This document shows positions 1-7,949 of a DNA stretch of 64,000 bases, piece after piece (the stretch's first letter is position 1; each line of letters starts with the position of its first letter). The notes beneath the pieces were generated by a model that was not told where the DNA came from, did not search any database, and worked only from the letters and a program-made list of their open reading frames with translations. The position numbers were made by a program, and so were the translations under genes. The stretch comes from Sulfitobacter guttiformis. GTDB taxonomy: Bacteria; Pseudomonadota; Alphaproteobacteria; Rhodobacterales; Rhodobacteraceae. The stretch spans positions 2,356,001-2,420,000 of the forward strand of contig NZ_RAQK01000001.1 in the NCBI RefSeq assembly GCF_003610455.1. The letters are read 5' to 3'.

Positions 1-16
1 TTTGGTTGGAGGTTGT

Positions 17-1003
17 TCAGTGGCGCGGTGGTCGGGCCGTTGCATCACATACTGCGGTCGGATCATCCGAGACACAGCCATATTCCGCGCTCATACAGCC
101 AAGGATCGCGTTCGATCCCGGATCACCTGCATGGTAGTGATAGCCCAGATCATCCGTCTCATGCCCGTTGCAGCGGTCAAGCGCGGTCGGGGTTGAGCCA
201 TCCGTCATGTTTTGCGCAAAGATTTGGTAGCCGTCCATGGCGATGCCAATTTGACCGCCGTGGTCCGACAAATCCGAAAGTGCAGTCAGGCAATCAGTCA
301 CAGCGTGGTAATGATATCCCGCATGCAGGTTCACATGCCCGCCGCATACATCAAAGGGGGCGATTGTATAGGCGCCCAAGATCGCGTCAGTCGGGGCTGC
401 AGCGGCCAGAGAAACGCCATTGCGCGCAATACCTGCTCCCGCAAAGCCGAGACTGCGCCCGCGCATAAGCGGCTGGGGCTCAAGAGGGATCACGTAGGTT
501 TGGGTGGAACCCTCGGGCAGGTATTCGAACAGAAATTGCAAACAGTGGTTGGTGTAGGCCGGGTCGACATCGGGACGCGCGGCGGCAAGGCATGCTTCAA
601 GGCTGTCCGTTACATTGAGCTTGCCCGATGACGGGTCAAACAACTGCCATGTGTCGTCGTCATAGAATGTGGACAGATTTTGCATGAACGCACCATCGGC
701 TACATGGACCTTACCGTCTTCCAGCCAGATGCCGCTTTTGTCCGGCCCCTCTGTAATATCGGTCGGACACCACGGGCCCGGGGTATAACTGGACGGCTCT
801 GCAATCACAGTGATCGAGAAACAAGTTGCCTTGGTTCCGCCCGAGAGCCTGCAATCCACCAACGCCGGTCCCGCAACGACTTGCGCTGCGTCAAAGAAAC
901 TCTGGACCTCCTCAAGCGTGGTTTGCGCCTGCACTTGGAGCGGAAGTATAATTACCGCTGCTACGGTTGCGAGGGCGGTTCGGTGCAGTTTCGGGAAATC
1001 CAT
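17..1003 (-). CDS. YHYH-domain secreted protein
   Basis: The predicted product has 328 residues. I chose the internal ATG at 1003, preceded by GAAGAG, because it puts a clean signal peptide (about residues 1-27, ending in QAQ) at the N-terminus; the frame stays open further upstream. Two YHYH tetrapeptides lie near residues 230 and 288, each followed by a cysteine-containing segment. This pair is the signature of the YHYH domain family, whose members are mostly exported bacterial proteins of unknown biochemical role. Cysteines spread through the mature part suggest disulfides in the periplasm or outside the cell. It stands alone, with a gene-free spacer on its 5' side. Family assignment is firm; function is unknown. 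Confidence 0.8.
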   Translation of the reverse strand: MDFPKLHRTALATVAAVIILPLQVQAQTTLEEVQSFFDAAQVVAGPALVDCRLSGGTKATCFSITVIAEPSSYTPGPWCPTDITEGPDKSGIWLEDGKVHVADGAFMQNLSTFYDDDTWQLFDPSSGKLNVTDSLEACLAAARPDVDPAYTNHCLQFLFEYLPEGSTQTYVIPLEPQPLMRGRSLGFAGAGIARNGVSLAAAAPTDAILGAYTIAPFDVCGGHVNLHAGYHYHAVTDCLTALSDLSDHGGQIGIAMDGYQIFAQNMTDGSTPTALDRCNGHETDDLGYHYHAGDPGSNAILGCMSAEYGCVSDDPTAVCDATARPPRH

Positions 1004-1587
1004 GCTGCTCTTCGCTTGATGATTGCCGCTCTTATACGGGAATACCGCAATTTCCCGTCGCTGAATAATTCTTCGGGTTGTCTGGAAAGCAAAACTCTGC
1101 CGAATTCGTGCGCCGACCCTCATACAGTTTTGGACCCATAGGCGCTGACGTCAGACACAATGACGCGCTGTAGTGCAGCATCCAGGGTGGGCGCTGGATG
1201 TCAGCTAAGGGCCCTCTCTATTCAGGCTGGCAAGGTGTGCAATCACCGAGCCAGCCCTAACCGACACCTGAGCAGCATACCCAGGAAAGGCTGTGGCCCG
1301 GCTATCATGCAGTGTGCGGGTCATGCAACTGCGCATAGAGGGCCGCTTGTTGAAGGAGAAATTAGAAGACCAGTTAATGTTTGCTTCTGGGAAGCTGCAG
1401 CGCGGCATGCGATGGCCGGTCAAAGTCTGCAAAGGGGCGAATGTAGAAGCCGTCACGAAGGGCGGAAAGCGGTCACTCGCTGCAAGTGTAAAAATCTCAG
1501 TACAACAGTCTTTAATGCGCCGTTCGCTCTGGCTTCAATGGTAGTGTCACAATTGCTGAATATGACTTTCAGCGATAGGCGCTGGCG
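1004..1587. other. Gene-free spacer
   Basis: No convincing gene is seen in these 584 bases. The short open frames on either strand have no recognisable motif and poor start sites. The spacer is bracketed by a 17-bp imperfect direct repeat (1138-1154 and 1575-1591). It must hold the promoter of the YHYH gene and could hold a terminator for the Hint gene, though no strong hairpin was noticed. Confidence 0.5.
1138..1154. repeat. 17-bp direct repeat, copy 1
   Basis: Reads ATAGGCGCTGACGTCAG and contains the palindrome TGACGTCA. A second copy differing at one base lies at 1575-1591, 437 bp away. The pair could be a deletion or insertion footprint, or paired protein-binding sites. Confidence 0.55.
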
Positions 1588-1591
1588 TCAG
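1575..1591. repeat. 17-bp direct repeat, copy 2
   Basis: Reads ATAGGCGCTGGCGTCAG, 16 of 17 bases identical to the copy at 1138-1154. It overlaps the stop codon of the Hint-domain gene. Confidence 0.55.
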
Positions 1592-2574
1592 GCCGCGAGA
1601 AACTGCCCGAGTTGAGCGCGTATAATGGGGCGGGCCGCTTTCACCGCAGTAAACTGTTGCCATTCAAATTCAGTCAGCGTTGATCGCAGATCACAATCTG
1701 CTTGCTTGGAAACAGCCTGCATAGACTGAACACCCAAGAAAAGGCTTTCTGACAGTAGACCACTGGTCTCGACGATATGGTGGCCCTCCAGCAGAAGGTG
1801 GAAGTAGGTAATCTCGGTACACTCTTTTTCTTCATAAATCATGATACCGTCGACAAGCGCCTTCACGGGCACAAGGACCTCTGCCTCGCCGAAATACAAC
1901 TCAGCCCATTTGCCGCCGATTAGCACCCGATGGTTCGGAGACAGAACAACATCTTTCTCAGGTCGTCCTTGCCCAAAAGCTCCTGATCGAACCCGCACCG
2001 GCCTGAGGTTTTCCCACCGTCGTAATTCCCGTGCGCCCATATCTGTGCGTCCCAGCCACTTCAGCGGAACAAATCCCGCGTCAAGAGTACGGATCAGATC
2101 CCCAACACATAAGGTTTCGATGGCTTGCGCCCCTTCGCTGGTTTCGATTTCAGTGCCCTTGGCAAAACAAATGATGATCGGAGACGGATCAGACGTGAAG
2201 TCCTTCTCGCCCCCATCTTTTGCATAAATAGTCGCTGAATAAGTCCGACCGTCAGCGCCTATATAATCAAACGTGTATTCGTCCGGATTGTCCGGGTCGA
2301 CGTACCGATTGAATGCGCCCTGCAAATTGATGATGTCGGTTGGGTCGTAATGGTGAATATCGATACGAAGCCCGTTTTGGCTGAACGTGGACAAATCGAT
2401 TGTGATCTTGTCGGAGTGATTGTCGTTTTCGAGAAAGAGCTTAATCTTGCTCACACTTTCGTTTGGGTTAGCAACAATAGTTGTGTCGCCACCGCCAAAA
2501 ATGTCGATGGAAACGTTGTCATTTTGCCCGACAACAGTGGTCATGCCACTTTGCGTAACGTTAATTTTTGCCAT
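1588..2574 (-). CDS. Hint-domain protein
   Basis: The predicted product has 328 residues from the ATG at 2574; an ATG 24 bp upstream is also possible, and neither has a strong ribosome site. Residues 1-130 are rich in beta-forming and Asp/Asn residues and have no firm match. A Hint (Hedgehog/intein) domain starts near residue 136 at CFAKGTEI, with the usual GDLI, LSPNHRVLI and GHHIVETSG-type segments through about residue 290. Such Hint_2 proteins are common in Rhodobacteraceae and are thought to self-cleave or modify themselves at the conserved Cys, but most are uncharacterised. A second Hint protein lies at 7950-9110. There is no signal peptide, so if exported it would need a non-Sec route. 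Domain call is firm; role is unknown. Confidence 0.85.
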   Translation of the reverse strand: MAKINVTQSGMTTVVGQNDNVSIDIFGGGDTTIVANPNESVSKIKLFLENDNHSDKITIDLSTFSQNGLRIDIHHYDPTDIINLQGAFNRYVDPDNPDEYTFDYIGADGRTYSATIYAKDGGEKDFTSDPSPIIICFAKGTEIETSEGAQAIETLCVGDLIRTLDAGFVPLKWLGRTDMGARELRRWENLRPVRVRSGAFGQGRPEKDVVLSPNHRVLIGGKWAELYFGEAEVLVPVKALVDGIMIYEEKECTEITYFHLLLEGHHIVETSGLLSESLFLGVQSMQAVSKQADCDLRSTLTEFEWQQFTAVKAARPIIRAQLGQFLAA

Positions 2575-2846
2575 CTGCTCAATATCTATTACCTGCATCT
2601 GCGGCAGGTATTAACGATATTAGTAGTCACGTAAGACGCTTTCAGCAAGTCGGCTCGTCTGCTCGTCTAAAAATGAGTGTTATGCGTGGTAATTTCTTCA
2701 CATATCGCAGCGCTCGATCAAATTCCAACGAAAGACAGAACGTTGCGTGGCAAATCCAGACGGGCCTGAAGCGGAGTCTTCAGTTTCGTTTCCCGAAACG
2801 AGGCGCATGCAAAGCCATCATGAAGGACCTTTTGTGGTCCAAAAGT

Positions 2847-3542
2847 TCAGATCATCGCAGCGCCGAGTGTTTCCCGTTCGCCGATCGCAGCTTCGATAAG
2901 AGCAGACGCCTCTTCCAGACCAGCTATTAACTCACTCATGGTTGGTCGGCTTCCCGGACAGCGCTTGCTCAGGGTGATTGGAACAGCACTTACTTGGCGC
3001 GACTTATATCGTCCCGCAAGCCAGTCATTCACATCAGTGGAACAGGCGTTTTGGCCTGCGGGTGGCTCATAATGCCCAAGGCACCAATCGTTCGCGTCCA
3101 ACGGCTTGATTGTATTTAATGGGCGTAGCGCTCTGACGATGTCTTGTCTAATTGGTTGTCCGCCAAACGGTAGACGGCGACCAAGCGTCACGCCTGTCTT
3201 ACTAAACTCAATAAAAAGCTCTGTGTGCCCCGCCGAATGATCCTGTGTCGCGCCAAGACCAAATTCAAGCCAAAAGCGTTGCGGAGTTTTGCGCACACGT
3301 GTCGTCGGTCTGATTTCCGGTATGGTGCGAAAATGAGTGAGCCCATATGCTTTCAATCGGCTCGCTAGCACATCTGCGACCCGCTCGAGCGCCGAAGCTG
3401 CTTTTCTGACTGCAAGATGATCTGCTGATAGCATAACCTCCCGAACAGAGGTGTGCTTACAAAACATATCGTAAATAAGACCAAGGTCAGTCTCGTATCG
3501 ACCCTCCCGGCGCCTGACGGATAATTGGTTTTCAGCCATCAT
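2847..3542 (-). CDS. Hypothetical protein
   Basis: The predicted product has 231 residues. The start at 3542 is chosen because GGAG sits five bases upstream; the frame is open ten codons further. No family is recognised. The protein looks cytoplasmic, has an alternating helix/strand appearance, several Arg-rich stretches and a negatively charged C-terminal helix, and no signal peptide or membrane segment. It sits between the Hint gene and a decayed recombinase in the low-density region, which fits accessory DNA. A real gene is likely because it is long, has a good ribosome site and no competing frame. Confidence 0.55.
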   Translation of the reverse strand: MMAENQLSVRRREGRYETDLGLIYDMFCKHTSVREVMLSADHLAVRKAASALERVADVLASRLKAYGLTHFRTIPEIRPTTRVRKTPQRFWLEFGLGATQDHSAGHTELFIEFSKTGVTLGRRLPFGGQPIRQDIVRALRPLNTIKPLDANDWCLGHYEPPAGQNACSTDVNDWLAGRYKSRQVSAVPITLSKRCPGSRPTMSELIAGLEEASALIEAAIGERETLGAAMI

Positions 3543-3623
3543 TTGGTCTCCGGACATCAGTCTGTTCCACAATTTTCCGGAAACTTGCGCTGCATTTGAG
3601 ACATGAATTGGATGTATTGATGT

Positions 3624-4114
3624 TTATTTTAAGAACGGCTTCGTGCAAAGTGAGGACTGGCCACCGCACCGCACAATCCAAGCATATTGGTATATTGTGA
3701 CGTGAGGGTACGCGTGAAAACGCCTTGGCCGGAGAAATTCGGATCCTACGATCAACGGATCTTCCATCCACTTCGCCACCGAGGCGCGGGGGCCTTCGGA
3801 AATCTCGAACCGCACCGGTTTTTGGGTTTTGCTTTGCAACACCGATACCCTTTCTTTGATCCGCACAAGATCCCACCAGCGCAGTTTGCTATCAATGACC
3901 ATTTTGAACAGAGCCAGATCGTGATGGTTCTCCGCAAGTTCCAACCTGATACGGATTGCCAGACATGTTTGGGCTTCAGTGGACGTTTCTGGCTGACAAT
4001 GTGCACCTTGTTCAAAGCGGGGCGAAGTGCGCAAATGGCCGGTAGGTTTGGTGTTTCCATGATAGAACCCCCGATCCGCCATACCCTCCCGCATCGACAA
4101 CCCGACGTTGGCAC
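3624..4114 (-). pseudogene. Tyrosine recombinase remnant
   Basis: Two overlapping minus-strand frames together read like the N-terminal half of a small tyrosine-type integrase common in proteobacteria. Recognisable pieces in order are TGHLRTSPRFEQGAH, LKPKHVW (other frame), IRLELAENHHDLALF, IDSKLR..DLV, VLQSKTQKPVRFEI and an EFLRP..FH..PH segment. A frame change falls between KPKHVW and the next block, and about ten residues seem to be missing after DLVRIK. The reading frame ends near IVR, before the part that would carry the catalytic R-H-R-Y residues. It therefore cannot encode an active recombinase. The family match is recalled from known sequences, not from a search. Confidence 0.7.
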
Positions 4115-4335
4115 TGCATCATATCCCGAAATACTGCACTGAATCCGAGGTCCGCTCCGGGTCTAAAATGCCCATTGCGGCATCGCATTCGAATGTAAGC
4201 TTTGGGCTTACCAAATTTGGAAACTGATCGTTGCTCGAACGATTTGAAGCTCGATTACCACAGTCCTTGCCGTAGCTGACTGCTGTGGATGGTAAATTAT
4301 ATAGCAACGGAACAAGCATCAGGCGCGCAGGGCGG

Positions 4336-5772
4336 TCAAACTTGAAAAAGTGGAAAGCTGACACCGAGTGCCCAAGCCAGGACCAATCCCAAGGCCAGAC
4401 CAGAGGACAGGGGGCCGACACGGGTCGCGGTCTGCCTCCCCATTATGCCGAAGACAATATAGAATAGGACGAGGACAGGCGCGATCAGGAGCAGAAAAAA
4501 CAGCGCTTCAAAATCAAGTGCGACAGCGATCCCAAGAGAGGTCAGGAAGCTTAATCGCGTCAAGAAACGCCTTAAAAATGTCTGGCTCACTGTTAAGACG
4601 GAATCTGCAACCATGTAGGGGACGGCGCCAATTGCCATCGCGGCGATGATCCAGAGCCGACCACCTGTAGGCCAGAAATTCGCAGCATATCGGTCCAGCG
4701 CGAAACCGAATACAGCACAGGCCAGCAGCAACACACCAAGTGCTGGCAAGACGGGTGGACCTACGGAGATGCGAAAAATTCGTAAAATGGCGAGTTGAAC
4801 AACGCCAAACACAAGCAGGTGCAACACCAGATAATCTGCTACAAGAACGGGCAGGATATCTGTATTGAGCGTGACTGCTAATATTGGGGCAACAAACATT
4901 GGCACCAACAAAACCAAAGCAGTCTGTCCAATGGTCAATGTCATGACGGCATAGGCACGTTTCGTTAGCAGCTTGGACACGGGATGGAAGATTACCACCA
5001 GCCCAGCCAATAACCCAAGAATGGCCCAACCCGTAGGCAAAATAGAAATGTCCGATTTTCGCCTATAGGCTTTGTCGATCCAAGCCAGCGCTTCGCTTCG
5101 TGCAACACGGCTTTGCAGGATTGATACGTGCTCGGAAAAAGGTGCGGCAACCATTCGACGTGTAACGGAGCTATTTAATGCGGTTTCACCCTCGACTGCG
5201 GCTGCGTCAACCATTTGCAAACTTGTCCGCGCAAACGCCCGCAACCCTGGCTCCCATTCACCGGCTAACAACAACAGCTCGTCTGGCTTCGAAGCATCAA
5301 TCTCCTGCGAAAATGCCGAGATTAAAACAATCGGCCCGACATCAGAGCGCTCTGCCGCAACACGCACCAGAATGTCGGTCGCCATAGAATGACCTAAAAG
5401 CGCAATTGCCTCGTCATCCTGAGTGACCGCATCTATCACCTTATTGGTTTGCTCGACCAATAGCCTTGTGGTGCCATCTACCGATGATACGTCGCCCGAC
5501 ATTGGCAATGTATGACGTCCATGGCCCAGAAAATCGAAAGCATAAACGCGGTAACCTGCTCTTGCGAGTGGCAGGGCATATCCTTGCATCATCTGCTGGG
5601 AGCCTGCAAAGCCGTGTGCGATAACAACGACGGGGCCATTAGCGCCTGCTTTCGTATAATGGCTGATCGGTGTATCTGCGACCTCAAGGCGTGAAAAATC
5701 TATGTCTTGGCGTGCTTTCTCCAAAACCATCAAAGAGGTGAGTATCAGTGCCAGAGCAAAAATGAGCTTCAG
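4336..5772 (-). CDS. Membrane-fused alpha/beta hydrolase
   Basis: The predicted product has about 478 residues. An alpha/beta hydrolase domain comes first, with HGFAG (oxyanion region) and the nucleophile elbow GHSMA (Ser near residue 129), and a His in PFSEHVS as a possible catalytic base. From about residue 255 the chain turns into a C-terminal membrane domain with six or more hydrophobic helices, an unusual arrangement. ATG and TTG codons at 5730 and 5733 have no ribosome site, whereas a perfect AAGGAGG (5781-5787) sits eight bases before an in-frame CTG at 5772. Starting there adds KLIFALALILTSL, an N-terminal membrane anchor, so I prefer CTG. The active site would then lie outside the cytoplasmic membrane. 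Substrate is unknown; lipid or ester hydrolysis is a guess. Confidence 0.75.
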   Translation of the reverse strand: MKLIFALALILTSLMVLEKARQDIDFSRLEVADTPISHYTKAGANGPVVVIAHGFAGSQQMMQGYALPLARAGYRVYAFDFLGHGRHTLPMSGDVSSVDGTTRLLVEQTNKVIDAVTQDDEAIALLGHSMATDILVRVAAERSDVGPIVLISAFSQEIDASKPDELLLLAGEWEPGLRAFARTSLQMVDAAAVEGETALNSSVTRRMVAAPFSEHVSILQSRVARSEALAWIDKAYRRKSDISILPTGWAILGLLAGLVVIFHPVSKLLTKRAYAVMTLTIGQTALVLLVPMFVAPILAVTLNTDILPVLVADYLVLHLLVFGVVQLAILRIFRISVGPPVLPALGVLLLACAVFGFALDRYAANFWPTGGRLWIIAAMAIGAVPYMVADSVLTVSQTFLRRFLTRLSFLTSLGIAVALDFEALFFLLLIAPVLVLFYIVFGIMGRQTATRVGPLSSGLALGLVLAWALGVSFPLFQV

Positions 5773-5780
5773 GATTTTTG

Positions 5781-5787
5781 CCTCCTT
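5781..5787 (-). promoter_or_regulatory. Ribosome binding site deciding a CTG start
   Basis: The minus strand reads AAGGAGG here, a perfect Shine-Dalgarno core eight bases before the CTG codon at 5772-5770. No ATG, GTG or TTG lies at a workable distance, so this site supports the rare CTG start (or, less likely, ATC at 5775). Confidence 0.6.
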
Positions 5788-6272
5788 GTTGGTGCAATGC
5801 AGGTATGTCGTAATACTGCCGAACGCGCTTTCGATTTCATACTAAATTACATGATCAGTAAATTCCTCATTCTTCAGAATGTCAGGATCTTCAAACCATC
5901 TGAAACCAGTCATTCGCGCAGCCGCAGTGAAAGCTCACTCTGTCAGCCGACCGACGTTTGAGCCAACAAACCGCTGCAAGATGGGCGAAAGGCTGTAATG
6001 ACGGGTCGCAACCCAGCAGTTGGACCCAGTGGTGAAGGTCCGCAATGGGCGGTTCGTGACGGTCGTTGTAGGACAAGCCGCTCCGGCTTTTATGCTGAGT
6101 TTTGGTTTAGGTTAAATCGCGAGTTGTGTCTGCTTGTCGGATGCAGCGGAACCTTATTCATGCTCCATTCGTTTGTCAGTGCCATGGAGCATTAGTGATG
6201 TTCATCCCGACATGTCAACGATTTGAAGATCAGCACAGTCTGTTTGATCCGCCACACTAATATGAAGATCCA
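5788..6272. other. Gene-free spacer between divergent genes
   Basis: No gene is supported here. The spacer must carry promoters for the hydrolase and for the secreted protein starting at 6273. Bases 5973-5984 (GCTGCAAGATGG) recur at 7446-7457 in the next spacer with loosely similar flanks, suggesting related, decayed non-coding DNA. Confidence 0.4.
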
Positions 6273-7259
6273 ATGATGAGATACACCCCCCTCGCACTTG
6301 CAACAGTCCTTGTCTGCGCTACCACGCCAGCCTTTGCGACAAGCATTTCGATTCCAGTTTCTGCCCTTTCCGTTTTGACCGTGCAAACAATTCAGAACGA
6401 ACAGATCGTTATGGTCAAGAATGACAAGGATAAGGGCCAGAAGAAAGACAATAAAAACAAACCGAAAAAGGTCAAAAAAGACGATAAGGTGGAAAAAAGT
6501 AACAAGCCAAGCAACAAGCAAAGCAAGAAATCCGATACGGCTAACAAGAACAAGCCCGACAAGATCAACGTTAAAGCCAAACGATCAAAAGAAGATCGGG
6601 TTCGCATTTCAAATGAAGTCCTCCGGGTGCTTGCGCCCCAAGGGCGCGACATGAGTGTGCTGCTTGGCGCCGCGCCGCTCGCGCTGTTGGGTTCTCAGAT
6701 CAGTTTCCCCGATGTCTCTGACCAGCAACTCCTGACATATCGCAACTGCCCCCCGGGCCTCGCAAAAAAGGACCCGCCCTGCGTGCCCCCTGGGCTTGCC
6801 AAAAAAGGCGTTACGTATGATGAATGGGTAGCGTACGATGACAATCAGCTTGACGATATCTACCTTGAACAGCGCGACGACTATCTCGACCGTGACGTGG
6901 TTCTTGATGAGGATACTTTGCTGCTCAGCTCGGACCAGATCGCATCGCTCTACGGGCTTCGCCCCGCATCATCAGGCAACCGCTATGCTTTGATCGATGG
7001 CCAACCTGTTTTGCTGACGAACCAAGATTACACGTCGCTTCTGCGGATCAATGATCTGGCGCGGGTTGAAAACCTTCCCGCAGGGCTTCGTGTCGCACCC
7101 ACGGCGGCGCTAACGCAGAGAGAATTGCGCCAAACCTACAAGCTGCCGGAACTTGAGCCGGGATTTAACTATGCCGTCGTGAATGGTGAACTGGTGACCT
7201 TGGAAGACAGCGCATTTGAAACTTTGCAATTGATCCGCATCGCACGCGCCATCTTCTGA
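6273..7259 (+). CDS. Secreted Lys-rich protein, RcnB/CigR-like
   Basis: The predicted product has 328 residues and starts ATGATG, so either Met may be used. A signal peptide spans about residues 1-22 (ending AFA). Residues about 48-110 are extremely rich in Lys, Asp and Asn (low complexity). Then come two PPGLAKK motifs, the hallmark of the RcnB/CigR-like family of exported proteins. The C-terminal part has paired segments of the form RYALIDGQPVLL and NYAVVNGELVTL, typical of the repeated beta units at the end of such proteins. Known relatives include a nickel/cobalt homeostasis protein and an anti-virulence membrane protein, but no function can be transferred here. A strong terminator follows. 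Family call is good; role is unknown. Confidence 0.7.
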   Translation: MMRYTPLALATVLVCATTPAFATSISIPVSALSVLTVQTIQNEQIVMVKNDKDKGQKKDNKNKPKKVKKDDKVEKSNKPSNKQSKKSDTANKNKPDKINVKAKRSKEDRVRISNEVLRVLAPQGRDMSVLLGAAPLALLGSQISFPDVSDQQLLTYRNCPPGLAKKDPPCVPPGLAKKGVTYDEWVAYDDNQLDDIYLEQRDDYLDRDVVLDEDTLLLSSDQIASLYGLRPASSGNRYALIDGQPVLLTNQDYTSLLRINDLARVENLPAGLRVAPTAALTQRELRQTYKLPELEPGFNYAVVNGELVTLEDSAFETLQLIRIARAIF

Positions 7260-7279
7260 TCTCTACCTATCACTATCAA

Positions 7280-7307
7280 AAAGGGGGCCGGTGGACGAGC
7301 CCCCTTT
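7280..7307 (+). terminator. Rho-independent terminator
   Basis: AAAGGGGGC and GCCCCCTTT form a 9-bp perfect stem around a 10-base loop, 20 bases after the stop codon of the RcnB/CigR-like gene. The stem ends in T residues. Confidence 0.85.
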
Positions 7308-7949
7308 CTCAACTTCAGATTTGTCCTTATGGCAACTTTTTTACCCGATCGCTCATTTGAGGCACCACGCTTAAAAGCAGACTTGTGCAAATCTACAGCG
7401 CACTGACGCTTTGTCCCGCTCTGGCGACCTCCACCCGCCGAAAATGCTGCAAGATGGACGAATGGCCGTTCTGGTGAAGCTGCACCGCACCGCTGCGCCA
7501 CAAGGCGAACGGCAGGTCAGGGCCCGACGCTGCAGGATCGTAGAAACGTCAAACTTTGCAATGAGGCGCGCAAAGTTATGCGCTTACTTGGCGCAATCTC
7601 AAGCGCGCAATAAATCGCCAACGCTATTCTTATCTGGAAACTGAAGCGTAAAACTGTGGGCTTTATCGTAGCTGGACATAGCGGCGTATCAACGAACGGT
7701 GATAGTGGCAGGTTCATATTTCTGCCTGTCTTGCTTCTTCTCTGGCAGCAGCAAGACAGTCTTGGAATTGCGCTGAAGTTTGACCGTTTAAGGAAACAGC
7801 GACGCAGCGCATGAGCACAGTGCGAGGGCGGTCAAACTGGGCGCAAAGGTCGCTCGTATTGCAACCATCTTTTTTTTGGTAAACCCTTCCGTTGACAGTC
7901 TTTTCATTCCTTCTCCGGTAGTGTTCCTTGAAATGTGAGGAACGAAAGC
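7308..7949. other. Gene-free spacer
   Basis: About 640 bases with no supported gene on either strand. It includes the second copy of GCTGCAAGATGG (7446-7457; first copy 5973-5984) and, at its right end, the promoter region of the Hint gene that starts at 7950. Confidence 0.4.

Noticed and set aside
1160..1615. A 151-codon plus-strand frame in the first spacer
   Set aside because: It runs into the Hint gene's end in antisense and has no family feature.
3687..4142. A 151-codon plus-strand open frame
   Set aside because: It is antisense to the recombinase remnant, has no ribosome site and no motif.
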